Of a DNA stretch of 64,000 nt, positions 38,601 to 51,430 are shown in pieces. The stretch is taken from assembly GCA_964016885.1 (NCBI GenBank), contig OZ024744.1, positions 28,945,108-29,009,107 of the forward strand, given 5' to 3'. The notes beneath the pieces were generated by a model. It did not search any database. It was not told the origin of the DNA and was given only the letters and a program-made list of their open reading frames with translations. The DNA is from Eledone cirrhosa. Lineage: Eukaryota; Mollusca; Cephalopoda; Octopoda; Eledonidae. Each line of letters starts with the position of its first letter. Positions within the stretch are counted from its first letter, which is position 1. A program made the translations under genes and the position numbers.

Positions 38601-40490
38601 GTAAAGTAGTCATGTAAGTGTCTCAACAGAAAGTACCCAGTCCACACTGTAAAGTAGTCGTGTAGGTATCACAGCAAAAAACACCCAGTCCACACTGTAA
38701 AGTAGCCATGTAGGTGTCACAACAAAAATCTGCAGTCCACATTGTAAAGTGGTCATTTAGGTGTCATATCAAAGAGGAACCCACTCCAAACTGTAAAGTA
38801 GTCATGTAGAGGTCACAACAACAAGCACCCAGTCCACACTATAAAGTAGTCATGAAGATGTCACAACAAAAAGCACCCAGTCCACACTGTAAAGTAGTCA
38901 TGTAGCTGTCACAACAAAAAGCACCCAGTCCACACTGAAAAGTAATCATGTAGGTGTCACAACAAAAAGCAGCCAGTCCACACTGTAAATTGGTCATTTA
39001 GGTGTCATAACAAAAAGTACCCAAACCACACTGTAAGGTGGTCATGTAGGTGTCACAACGAAAAGCACCCAGTCACACTGTAAAGTGGTCATGTAGGTGT
39101 CACAACAAAAAGGACCCAGTCCACACTGTAAAGTGGTCATGTAGGTGTCACAACAGAAAGTACCCAGTCCACACTGTAAAGTGGTAACGTAGGTGTCACA
39201 ACAAAAAGCACCCAGTCCACACTGTAAATGATCATGTAGAAATCACAACAAAAAGTACCCAGTCCACACTGTAAAGTGGTCATTTAGGTGTCATAACAAA
39301 AAGTACCCAAACCACACTGTAAGATGGTCATGTAGGTGTCACAACAAAAAGCACCCTGTCACACTGTAAAGTAGTCATGTAGGTGACACAACCAAAAGCA
39401 CCCTGTCCACACTGTAAAGTAGTCATGTGGGTGTCTCAACAAAAAGTACCCAGTCCACACTGTAAAGTAGTCGTGTAGGTATCACAGCAAAAAACACCCA
39501 ATCCACACTGTAAAGTAGCCATGTAGGTGTTACAACAAAAATCTCCCAGGTCACACTGTAAAGTGGTCATTTAGGTGTCATATCAAAGAGGAACCCAGTC
39601 CAAACTGTAAAGTAGTCATATTGGTGTCACAACAAAAAGCAGCCAGTCCACACTGTAAAGTGGTCATTTAGGTGTCATAACAAAAAGTACCCAAACCACA
39701 CTGTAAGGTTGTCATGTAGGTGTCACAACAAAAAGAACCCAGTCCACACTGTAAAGTGGTCATGTAGGTGTCACAACAAATAGCACCCAGTCCACTCTAT
39801 AAAGTGGTCATGTAGGTATCACAATAAAAAGTACCCTCTACACTGTAAAGTGGTCATGTAGATGTCACAACAAAAAGTACCCAGTCCACACTGTAAAGTG
39901 GTCATGTAGGTGCCAAAACAAAAATGTACCCAGTCCACACTGTAAAGTCGTCATGTAGGTGTCACAACAAAAAGCACCCAGTCCTCACTGTAAAGTGGTC
40001 ATGTAGGTGTCACAACAAAAAGCACCCTTTCCACACTGTAAAGTGGTCATGTAGGTGTCTCAACAAAAAGTACCCAATCCACACTGTAAAGTAGTCATAT
40101 TGGTGTCACAACAAAAAGCACCCAGTCTACACTGTAAAGTGTTCATGTAGGTGTCACAACAAAAGGTACCCAGTCCACACTGTAAAGTAGTCTTGTAGGT
40201 GTCACAACAAAAATTACCCAGTCCACACTGTAAAGTGGTCATGTAGGTGCCAAAACAAAAATGTACCCAGTCCACACTGTAAAGTGGTCATGTAGGTGTC
40301 ACAACAAAAAGTACCCAATCCACACTGTAAAGTAGTCATGTAGGTGTCACAACAAAAAGTACCCAGTCCACACTGTAAAGTGGTCATGTAGGTGTCATAA
40401 CAATAAGTACCCAGTCCACACTGTAAAGTATTCATGTAGGTCTCACAATAAAAAGCACCCAGACCACACTGTAAAGTGGTCACGTAGGTT
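38601..40490. repeat. Domain II satellite block, about 4.6 kb from 34.0-35.9 kb
   Basis: Landmarks are at 38,764 and 39,578. The segments 38,985-39,400 and 39,880-40,490 match 34,380-34,800 and 35,280-35,890 at offsets of 4,601-4,602. The middle (39,400-39,880) carries a landmark cassette where 34,800-35,280 has other monomers, yet the net spacing is preserved. That is unexpected if changes occurred by simple insertion or deletion. Confidence 0.72.
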
Positions 40491-41240
40491 CACAACAAAA
40501 AGCACCCAGTCCACACTCTAAAGTAGTCATGTAGGTGTCACAACAAAAATCACCCAGTCCACACTGTAACGTGGTCTTGAAGGTGTCACAACAAAAAGCA
40601 ACCAGTCCACACTGTAAAGTGGTCATGTAGGTGTCACAACAAAAACACCCAGCCCACACTGTAAAGTGGTCATGTAAGTGTCACAACAAAAAGTACCCAG
40701 TCCACACTGTAAAGTAGTCATGTAAGCGTCACAACAAAAAGCACCTAGTCCACACTGTAAAGTGGTCATGTAGGTGTCACAACAAAAGCACCCAGCCCAC
40801 ACTGTAAAGTGGTCATGTAGGTGCCAAAACAAAAAAGTACCCAGTCCACACTCTAAAGTAGTCGTGTAGAAATCACACCAAAAAACACCCAGTCCACACT
40901 GTAAAGTCGTCATGTAGGTGTCACAACAAAATGCACCCAGTCCACACTGTAACGTGGTCATGTAGGTGTCACAACAAAAAGCACCCAGTCCACACTGTAA
41001 AGTGGTCATGTAGGTGTCACAACAAAAGCACCCAGCCCACACTGTAAAGTGGTCATGTAGGTGTCACGACAAGAAGTACCCAATCCACACTGTAAAGTAG
41101 TCATGTAGGTGTCACAATAAAAAGTACCCAGTCCACACTGTAAAGTGGTCATGTAGGTGTCTCAACAAAAAGTACCCAGTCCACACTGTAAAGTAGTCGT
41201 GTAGGTATCACAGCAAAAAACACCCAGTCCACACTGTAAA
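40491..41240. repeat. Domain II satellite block
   Basis: Monomers with GTAAGCGTCAC, CCAAAACAAAAAAG, GTAGAAATCACACC and GTCACGACAAGAAG, with several 47-bp CAACAAAAGC monomers. It is similar to 47,300-47,860 and 44,780-45,180. Satellite only. Confidence 0.72.
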
Positions 41241-43440
41241 GTAGCCATGTAGGTGTCACAACAAAAATCTCCCAGTTCACACTGTAAAGTGGTCATTTAG
41301 GTGTCATATCAAAGAGGAACCCAGTCCAAACTGTAAAGTAGTCATGTTGAGGTCACAATAAAAAGCACCCAGTCCACACTATAAAGTAGTCATGAAGATG
41401 TCACAACAAAAAGCACCCAGTCCATACTGTGAAGTAGTCATGTAGCTGTCACAACAAAAATGCACCCAGTCCACACTGAAAAGTAATCATGTAGGTGTCA
41501 CAACAAAAATCACCCAGTCCACACTGTAAAGTAGTCATGTAGGTGTCACAACAAAAGTACCCAGTCCACACTGCAAAGTGGTCATGTAGGTGTCACAACA
41601 AAAAGGACCCAGTCCACACTGTAAAGTAGTCATGTAGGCGTCACAACAAAAAGCACCCATCCCACACTATAAAGTGGTCATGTAGGTGTTACAATAGAAA
41701 GTACCCTCCACACTGTAAAGTGGTCATGTAGCTGTCACAACAAAAAGCACCCATTCCACATGTAAAGTGGTCATGTAGGTGTCTCAACAAAAAGCACCCA
41801 GTCTACACTGTAAAGTGTTCATGTAGGTGTCACAACAAAAAGTACACAGTCCACACTGTAAAGTAGTCTTGTAAGTGTCACAACAAAAATTACCCAACCC
41901 ACACTGTAAAGTGGTCATGTAGGTGCCAAAACAAAAATGTACCCAGTCCACACTGTAAAGTCGTCATGTAGGTGTCACAACAAAAAGCACCCAGTCCTCA
42001 CTGTAAAGTGGTCATGTAGGTGTCACAACAAAAAGCACCCTTTCCACACTGTAAAGTGGTCATGTAGGTGTCTCAACAAAAAGTACCCAATCCACACTGT
42101 AAAGTTGTCATGTAGGTGCCAAAACAAAAATGTACCCAGTCCACACTGTAAAGTGGTCATGTAGATGTCACAACAAAAAGTACCCAATCCACACTGTAAA
42201 GTAGTCATGTAGGTGTCACAACAAAAAGTACCCAGTCCACACTGTAAAGTGGTCACGTAGGTGTCACAACAAAAAGCACCCAGTCCACACTCTAAAGTAG
42301 TCATGTAGGTGTCACAACAAAAAGCACCCAGTCCACACTGTAAAGTGGTCATCTAGGTGTCACAACAAAGAGCACCCAGTCCACACTGTAATGTAGTCAT
42401 GTAGGTGTCACTACAAAAAGCACCAAGTCCACACTGTAAAGTAGTCATATAGCTATGCCAACAAAAAGTACCCAGTCCACACTGTAAAGTAGTCATGTAG
42501 GTGTCACAACAAAAAGTACCCAGTCCACACTGTAAAGTGGTCACGTAGGTGCCAAAAACAAAAAAGAACCCAGTCCACACTGGAAAGTCGTCATGTAGGT
42601 GTCACAACAAAAATCACCCAGTCCACACTGTAACGTGGTCTTGAAGGTGTCACAACAAAAAGCACCCAGTCCACACTGTAAAGTGATCATGTAGGTGTCA
42701 CAACAAAAACACCCAGCCCACACTGTAAAGTGGTCATGTAAGTGTCACAACAAAAAGTACCCAGTCCACACTGTAAAGTAGTCATGTAAGCGTCACAACA
42801 AAAAGCACCCAGTCCACACTGTAAAGTGGTCATGTAGGTGCCAAAACAAAAAAGTACCCAGTCCACACTCTAAAGTTGTCGTGTAGAAATCACACCAAAA
42901 AACACCCAGTCCACACTGTAAAGTCGTCATTTAGGTGTCACAACAAAAAGCACCCAGTCCACACTGTAACGTGGTCATGTAGGTGTCACAACAAAAAGCA
43001 CCCAGTCCACACTGTAAAGTGGTCATGTAGGTGTCACAACAAAGGCACCCAGCCCACACTGTAAAGTGGTCATGTAGGTGTCACAACAAGAAGTACCCAA
43101 TCCACACTGTAAAGTAGTCATGTAGGCGTCACAACAAAAAGCACCCAGTCCACTCTATAAAGTGGTCATGTAGGTGTCACAATAAAAAGTACCCAGTCCA
43201 CACTGTAAAGTCGTCATGTAGGTGTCACAACAAAAAGCACCCAGTCCTCACTGTAAAGTGGTCATGTAGGTGTCACAACAAAAAGCACCCTTTCCACACT
43301 GTAAAGTGGTCATGTAGGTGTCTCAACAAAAAGTACCCAATCCACACTGTAAAGTAGTCATGTAGGTGTCACAACAAAAAGCACCCAGTCTACACTGTAA
43401 AGTAGCCATGTAGGTGTCACAACAAAAATCTCCCAGTTCA
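41241..43440. repeat. About 2.16-kb higher-order unit, copy 1
   Basis: From the landmark at 41,304 to the next at 43,465 is 2,161 bases. The run that follows has GTAGAGGTCACAATAAAAAG, ACAATAGAAAG plus TACCCTCCACACTG (41,692), CACCCTTTCC, ATCTAGGTGTCACAACAAAGAG (42,351), GTAGAAATCACACC and AAAGGCACCC (43,041). The same order appears in 43,441-45,460. Offsets step between 2,159, 2,208, 2,304 and 2,111, that is, by about 48 or 96 bases each time, so the copies differ by whole monomers. Confidence 0.8.
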
Positions 43441-45460
43441 CACTGTAAAGTGGTCATTTAGGTGTCATATCAAAGAGGAACCCAGTCCAAACTGTAAAGT
43501 AGTCATGTAGAGGACACAATAAAAAGCACCCAGTCCACACTATAAAGTAGTCATGAAGATGTCACAACAAAAAGCACCCAGTCCACACTGTGAAGTAGTC
43601 ATGTAGCTGTCACAACAAAAAGCACCCAGTCCACACTGAAAAGTAATCATGTAGGTGTCACAACAAAAATCACAAATCCACACTGTAAAGTAGGCATGTA
43701 GGTGTCACAACAAAAGTACCCAGTCCACACTGCAAAGTGGTCATGTAGGTGTCACAACAAAAAGGACCCAGTCCACACTGTAAAGTAGTCATGTAGGCGT
43801 CACAACAAAAAGCACCCAGCCCACACTATAAAGTGGTCATGTAGGTGTCACAATAGAAAGTACCCTCCACACTGTAAAGTGGTCATGTAGGTGTCACAAC
43901 AAAAAGCACCCATTCCACACTGTAAAGTGGTCATGTAGGTGTCTCAACAAAAAGTACCCAATCCACACTGTAAAGTAGTCATGTAGGTGTCACAACAAAA
44001 AGCACCCAGTCTACACTGTAAAGTGTTCATGTAGGTGTCACAACAAAAAGTACACAGTCCACACTGTAAAGTAGTCTTGTAAGTGTCACAACAAAAATTA
44101 CCCAGTCCACACTGTAAAGTGGTCATGTAGGTGCCAAAACAAAAATGTACCCAGTCCACACTGTAAAGTCGTCATGTAGGTGTCACAACAAAAAGCACCT
44201 AGTCCTCACTGTAAAGTGGTCATGTAGGTGTCACAACAAAAAGCACCCTTTCCACACTGTAAAGTGGGCATGTAGGTGTCTCAACAAAAAGTACCCAATC
44301 CACACTGTAAAGTTGTCATGTAGGTGCCAAAACAAAAATGTACCCAGTCCACACTGTAAAGTGGTCATGTAGATGTCACAACAAAAAGTACCCAATCCAC
44401 ACTGTAAAGTAGTCATGTAGGTGTCACAACAAAAAGTACCCAGTCCACACTGTAAAGTGGTCATGTAGGTGTCATAACAATAAGTACCCAGTCCACACTG
44501 TAAAGTATTCATGTAGGTCTCACAATAAAAAGCACCCAGACCACACTGTAAAGTGGTCACGTAGGTGTCACAACAAAAAGCACCCAGTCCACACTCTAAA
44601 GTAGTCATGTAGGTGTCACAACAAAAAGCACCCAGTCCACACTGTAAAGTGGTCATCTAGGTGTCACAACAAAGAGCACCCAGTCCACACTGTAATGTAG
44701 TCATGTAGGTGTCACTACAAAAAGCACCCAGTCCACACTGTAAAGTGGTCATGTAGCTATCCCAACAAAAAGTACCCAGTCCACACTGTAAAGTAGTCAT
44801 GTAGGTGTCACAACAAAAAGTACCCAGTCCACACTGTAAAGTGGTCATGTAGGTGCCAAAACAAAAAAGAACCCAGTCCACACTGTAAAGTCGTCATGTA
44901 GGTGTCACAACAAAAATCACCCAGTCCACACTGTAACGTGGTCTTGAAGGTGTCACAACAAAAAGCACCCAGTCCACACTGTAAAGTGGTCATGTAGGTG
45001 TCACACCAAAAAACACCCAGTCCACACTGTAAAGTCGTCATTTAGGTGTCACAACAAAAAGCACCCAGTCCACACTGTAACGTGGTCATGTAGGTGTCAC
45101 AACAAAAAGCACCCAGTCCACACTGTAAAGTGGTCATGTAGGTGTCACAACAAAGGCACCCAGCCCACACTGTAAAGTGGTCATGTAGGTGTCACAACAA
45201 GAAGTACCCAATCCACACTGTAAAGTAGTCATGTAGGCGTCACAACAAAAAGCACCCAGTCCACTCTATAAAGTTGTCATGTAGGTGTCACAATAAAAAG
45301 TACCCAGTCCACACTGTAAAGTGGTCATGTAGGTGTCTCAACAAAAAGTACCCAGTCCACACTGTAAAGTAGTCGTGTAGGTATCACAGCAAAAAACACC
45401 CAGTCCACACTGTAAAGTAGCCATGTAGGTGTCACAACAAAAAGCTCCCAGTTCACACTG
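43441..45460. repeat. About 2.0-kb higher-order unit, copy 2
   Basis: Landmark at 43,465, next at 45,480. Matches copy 1 with whole-monomer differences: it keeps the ATAACAATAAG and GTATTCATGTAGGTCTCAC monomers (44,480-44,530) that copy 1 lacks, and lacks about four monomers near 44,980. AAAGGCACCC is at 45,152. Confidence 0.8.
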
Positions 45461-48400
45461 TAAAGTGGTCATTTAGGTGTCATATCAAAGAGGAACCCAG
45501 TCCAAACTGTAAAGTAGTCATGTAGAGGTCACAATAAAAAGCACCCAGTCCACACTATAAAGTAGTCATGAAGATGTCACAACAAAAAGCACCCAGTCCA
45601 CACTGTAAAGTAGTCATGTAGGCGTCACAACAAAAAGCACCCAGCCCACACTATAAAGTGGTCATGTAGGTGTCACAATAGAAAGTACCCTCCACACTGT
45701 AAAGTGGTCATGTAGGTGTCACAACAAAAAGCACCCATTCCACACTGTAAAGTGGTCATGTAGGTGTCTCAACAAAAGGTACCCAGTCCACACTGTAAAT
45801 TAGTCATGTGGGTGTCTCAACAAAAAGAATCCAGTCCACACTGTAAAGTAGTCGTGTAGGTATCACAGCAAAAAACACCCAGTCCACACTGTGAAGTAGC
45901 CATGTAGGTGTCACAACAAAAATCTCCCAGTTCACACTGTAAAGTGGTCATTTAGGTGTCATATCAAAGAGGAACCCAGTCCAAACTCTAAAGTAGTCAT
46001 GTAGAGGTCACAATAAAAAGCACCCAGTCCACACTATAAAGTAGTCATGAAGATGTCACAACAAAAAGCACCCAGTCCACACTGTAAAGTAGTCATGTAG
46101 CTGTCACAACAAAAAGCACCCAGTCCACAGTGAAAAGTAATCATGTAGGTGTCACGACAAAAATCACCCAGTCCACACTGTAAAGTAGTCATATTGGTGT
46201 CACAACAAAAAGCAGCCAGTCCACACTGTAAAGTGGTCATTTAGGTGTCATAACAAAAAGTACCCAAACCACACTGTAAAGTGGTAATGTAGGTGTCACA
46301 ACAAAAAGCACCCAGTCCACACTATAAAGTGGTCATGTATGTATCACAATAAAAAGTACCCTCCACACTGTAAAGTGGTCATGTAGCTATCCCAACAAAA
46401 AGTACCCAGTACACACTGTAAAGTAGTCATGTAGGTGTCACAACAAAAAGTACACAGTCCACACTGTAAAGTGGTCATGTAGGTGCCAAAACAAAAAAGT
46501 ACCCAGTCCACACTGTAAAGTGGTAATGCAGGTGTCACAACAAGAAGTACCCAGTCCACACTGTAAAGTGGTCATGTAGGTGCCAAAACAAAAATGTACC
46601 CAGTCCACACTGTAAAGTCGTCATGTAAGTGTCACAACAAAAAGCACCCAGTCCTCACTGTAAAGTGGTCATGTAGGTGTCACAACAAAAAGCACCCTTT
46701 CCACACTGTAAAGTGGTCATGTAGGTGTCTCAACAAAAAGTACCCAATCCATACTGTAAAGTAGTCATGTAGGTGTCACAACAAAAAGCACCCAGTCTAC
46801 ACTGTAAAGTGTTCATGTAGGTGTCACAACAAAAAGGACCCAGTCCACACTGTAAAGTAGTCTTGTAGGTGTCACAACAAAAATTACCCAGTCCCCACTG
46901 TAAAGTGGTCATGTAGGTGCCAAAACAAAAATGTACCCAGTCCACACTGTAAAGTGGTCATGTAGGTGTCACAACAAAAAGTACCCAATCCACACTGTAA
47001 AGTAGTCATGTAGGTGTCACAACAAAAAGTACCCAGTCCACACTGTAAAGTGGTCATGTAGGTGTCATAACAATAAGTAGCCAGTTCACACTATAAAGTA
47101 TTCATGTAGGTCTCACAATAAAAAGCACCCAGACCACACTGTAAAGTGGTCACGTAGGTGTCACAACAAAAAGCACCCAGTCCACACTCTAAAGTAGTCA
47201 TGTAGGTGTCACAACAAAAAGCACCCAGTCCACACTGTAAAGTGGTCATGTAGCTATCCCAACAAAAAGTACCCAGTCCACACTGTAAAGTAGTCATGTA
47301 GGTGTCACAACAAAAAGTACCCAGTCCACACTGTAAAGTGGTCATGTAGGTGCCAAAACAAAAAAGTACCCAGTCCACACTGTAAAGTCGTCATGTAGGT
47401 GTCACAACAAAAATCACCCGGTCCACACTGTAACGTGGTCTTGAAGGTGTCACAACAAAAAGCACCCAGTCCACACTGTAAAGTGGTCATGTAGGTGTCA
47501 CAACAAAAGCACCCAGTCCACACTGTAAAGTAGTCATGTAAGCGTCACAACAAAAAGCACCCAGTCCACACTGTAAAGTGGTCATGTAGGTGCCAAAACA
47601 AAAAAGTACCCAGTCCACACTCTAAAGTAGTCGTGTAGAAATCACACCAAAAAACACCCAGTCCACACTGTAAAGTCGTCATGTATGTGTCACAACAAAA
47701 AGCACCCAGTCCACACTGTATCGTGGTCATGTAGGTGTCACAACAAAAAGCACCCAGTCCACACTGTAAAGTGGTCATGTAGGTGTCACAACAAAAGCAC
47801 CCAGCCCACACTGTAAAGTGGTCATGTAGGTGTCACAGCAAGAAGTACCCAATCCACACTGTAAAGTAGACATGTAGGCGTCACAACAAAAAGCACCCAG
47901 TCCACTCTATAAAGTGGTCATGTAGGTGTCACAATAAGAAGTACACAGTCCACACTGTAAAGTGGTCATGTAGAGGTCACAATAAAAAGCACCCAGTCCA
48001 CACTATAAAGTAGTCATGAAGATGTCACAACAAAAAGCACCCAGTCCACACTGTAAAGTAGTCATGTAGCTGTCACAACAAAAAGCACCCAATCCACACT
48101 GAAAGGTAATCATGTAGGTGTCACAACAAAAATCACCCAGTCCACACTGTAAAGTAGACATGTTGTTGTCACAACAAAAAGCAGCTAGTCCACACTGTAA
48201 AGTGGTCATTTAGGTGTCATAACAAAAAGTACCCAAACCACACTGTAAGGTGGTCATGTAGGTGTCACAACAAAAAGCACCCAGTCACACTGTAAAGTGG
48301 TCATGTAGGTGTCACAACAGAAATACCCAGTCCACACTGTAAAGTGGTAATGTAGGTGTCACAACAAAAAGCACCCAGTCCACATTGTAAATGATCATGT

Positions 48401-49700
48401 AGGAGACACAACAAAAAGTACCCAGTCCACACTGTAAAGTGGTCATATAGGTGTCATAACAAAAAGTACCCAAACCACACTGTAAGGTGGTCATGTAGTT
48501 GTCACAACAAAAAGCACCCAGTCACACTGTAAAGTAGTCATGTAGGTGTCACAACCAAAAGCACCCTGTCCACACTGTAAAATAGTCATGTAGGTGTCAC
48601 AATAAAAAGTACTCTCCACACTGTAAAGTGGTCATGTAGGTGTCACAACAAAAAGCACCCAGTCCACACTATAAAGTAGTCATGAAGATGTCACAACAAA
48701 AAGCACCCAGTCCACACTGTAAAGTAGTCATGTTTGTGTCACAACAAAAAGCAGCCAGTCCACACTCTAAAGTAGTCATGTAGGTGTCACAACAAAAAGC
48801 ACCCAGTCCACATGTAAAGTGGTCATCTAGGTGTAACAACAAAGAGCACCCAGTCCACACTGTAAAGTAGTCATGTAGGTGTAACTACAAAAAGCACCCA
48901 GTCCACACTGTAAAGTGGTCATGTAGCTATCCCAACAAAAAGTACCCAGTCCACACTGTAAAGTGGTCATGTATGTGCCAAAACAAAAAAGTACCCAGTC
49001 CACACTGTAAAGTCGTCATGTAGGTGTCACAACAAAAAGCACCCAGTCCACACTGTAAAGTGGTCATGTAGGTGTCACAACAAAAGCACCCAGCCCACAC
49101 TGTAAAGTGGTCATGTAGGTGTCACAACAAAAAGTACCCAGTCCACACTGTAAAGTAGTCATGTAAGCGTCACAACAAAAAGCACCCAGTCCACACTATA
49201 AAGTGGTCATGTAGGTTTCACAATAAAAAGTACCCAGTCCACACTGTAAACTAGTCATGTAGCTGTCACAACAAAAAGCACCCAGTCCACCCTGTAAAGT
49301 GGACATGTAGGTGCCAAAACAAACAAGTACCCAGTCCACACTCTAAAGTAGTCGTGTAGAAATCACACCAAAAAACACCCAGTCCACACTGTAAAGTCGT
49401 CATGTAGGTGTTACAACAAAAAGCACCCAGTCCACACTGTAACGTGGTCATGTAGGTGTCACAACAAAAAGCACCCAGTCCTTACTGTAAAGTGGTCATG
49501 TAGGTGTCACAACAAAAGCACCCAGCCCACACTATAAAGTGGTCACGTAGGTGTCACAACAAAAAGTACCCAGTCCACACTGTAAAGTAGTCATGTAAGT
49601 GTCTCAACAGAAAGTACCCAGTCCACACTGTAAAGTGGTAATGTAGGTGTCACAACAAAAAGCACCCAGTCCACACTGTAAATGATCATGTAGGAGACAC
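45461..49700. repeat. Domain II satellite block with truncated units
   Basis: Landmarks are at 45,480 and 45,959, only 479 bases apart, so a short tandem step is present. A CACCCTTTCC cassette follows (46,693). From 47,305 the sequence matches 36.1-38.6 kb (see that entry). No landmark monomer occurs between 45,959 and 50,559, the second-longest such gap in the window after 28,173-32,677. A 46-bp monomer GGTAATGCAGG and ATCCAG variants are also present near 45,830-46,530. Confidence 0.7.
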
Positions 49701-49769
49701 AACAAAAAGTACCCAGTCCACACTGTAAAGTGGTCATTTAGGTGTCATAACAAAAAGCACCCAGTCCAA

Positions 49770-50660
49770 ACTGTAAAGTAGTCATGTAGATGTCACAACC
49801 AAAAGCACCCTGTCCACACTGTAAAATAGTCATGTAGGTGACACAAGAAAAAGCACCCAGTCCACACTGTAAAGTAGTCATGTAGGTGTCACAACAAAAA
49901 GCACCCAGTCCACACTGTAAAGTGGTCATTTATGTGTCACAACAAAAAGTACCCAGTCCACACTGTAAAGTGGTCATGTAGGTGTCTCAACAAAAAGGAA
50001 CCCAATCCACACTGTAAAGTAGTCATGTAGGTGTCAAAACAAAAATCACCCAATCCACACTGTAAAGTGGTCATGTAGATGTCACAACAAAAGCACCCAG
50101 TCCACACTTTAAAGTGGTCATGTAGGTGTCACAACAAAAAGTACCCAGTCCACACTGTAAAGTATCATGTAGGCGTCACAACAAAAAGCACCTGGTCCAC
50201 ACTGTAAAGTGGTCATGTAGGTGTCACAACAAAATGTACCCAGTCCACACTGTAGAGTAGTCATGTAGGTGTCACAACAAAAAGTACCCAGTCCACACCG
50301 TAAAGTGGTCATGTAGGTGCACAACAAACAGTACCCAGTTCACACTGTAAAGTAGTCATGTAGGTGTCACAATAAAAAGTACCCAGTCCACACTGTAAAG
50401 TGGGCATGTAGGTGTCACAACAAAACGCACCCAGTCCACACTGTAAAGTGGTCATGTAGGTGTCTCAACAAAAAGTACCCAGTCCACACTGTAAAGTAGC
50501 CATGTAGGTGTCACAACAAAAATCACCCAGTCCACACTGTAAAGTGGGCATTTAGGTGTCATCAAAGAGGAACCCAGTCCAAACTGTAAAGTAGTCATGT
50601 AGAGGTCACAACAAAAAGCACCCAGTCCACACTATAAAGTAGTCATGAAGATGTCACAAC
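49770..50660. repeat. 0.89-kb dispersed duplication, copy 1
   Basis: Matches 52,878-53,770 at an offset of 3,108, becoming 3,110 after the landmark because this copy reads TCATCAAAGAGG at 50,559 with AT missing. Shared rarities: ATCATGTAGGCGTCAC after TAAAGT (short monomer), CCTGGTCCACACTG, CCACACCGTAAAG and GTGCACAACAAACAG. Confidence 0.87.
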
Positions 50661-51430
50661 AAAAAGCACCGAGTCCACACTGTAAAGTAGTCATGTAGGT
50701 GTCACAACAAAAAGCACCCAGTCCACACTGAAAAGTAATCATGTAGGCGTCACAACAAAAATCACCCAGTCCACACTGTAAAGTAGTCATGTTGGTGTCA
50801 CAACAAAAAGCAGCCAGTCCACACTGTAAAGTGGTCATTTAGGTGGTATAACAAAAAGTACCCAAACCACACTGTAAGGTGGTCATGTAGGTGTCACAAC
50901 AAAAAGCACCCAGTCACACTGTAAAGTAGTCATGTAGGTGTCACAACCAAAAGCACCCTGTCCACACTGTAAAATAGTCATGTAGGTGACATAAGAAAAA
51001 GCACCCAGTCCACACTGTAAAGTAGTCATGTAGGTGTCACAACAAAAGCACCCAGTCCACACTGCAAAGTGGTCATGTAGCTATCCCAACAAAAAGTACC
51101 CAGTCCACACTGTAAAGTGGTCATGTATGTGCCAAAACAAAAAAGTACCCAGTCCACACTGTAAAGTCGTCATGTAGGTGTCACAACAAAAAGCACCCAG
51201 TCCACACTGTAAAGTGGTCATGTAGGTGTCACAACAAAAGCACCCAGCCCACAATGTAAAGTGGTCATGTAGGTGTCACAACAAAAAGTACCCAGTCCAC
51301 ACTGTAAAGTAGTCATGTAAGCGCCACAACAAAAAGCACCCAGTCCACACTATAAAGTGGTCATGTAGGTTTCACAATAAAAAGTACCCAGTCCACACTG
51401 TAAACTAGTCATGTAGCTGTCACAACAAAA
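50580..51430. repeat. 0.85-kb segment repeated at 59,290-60,130
   Basis: Offset 8,709. Shared order: GTAGGCGTCACAAC with ATCACCC, TTAGGTGGTATAAC in this copy, GTGACATAAGAAAAAG, CTGCAAAGTGG followed by GTAGCTATCCCAAC, and GTATGTGCCAAAAC. GTGACATAAG is found only at 50,985, 59,696 and 63,764. Confidence 0.82.
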
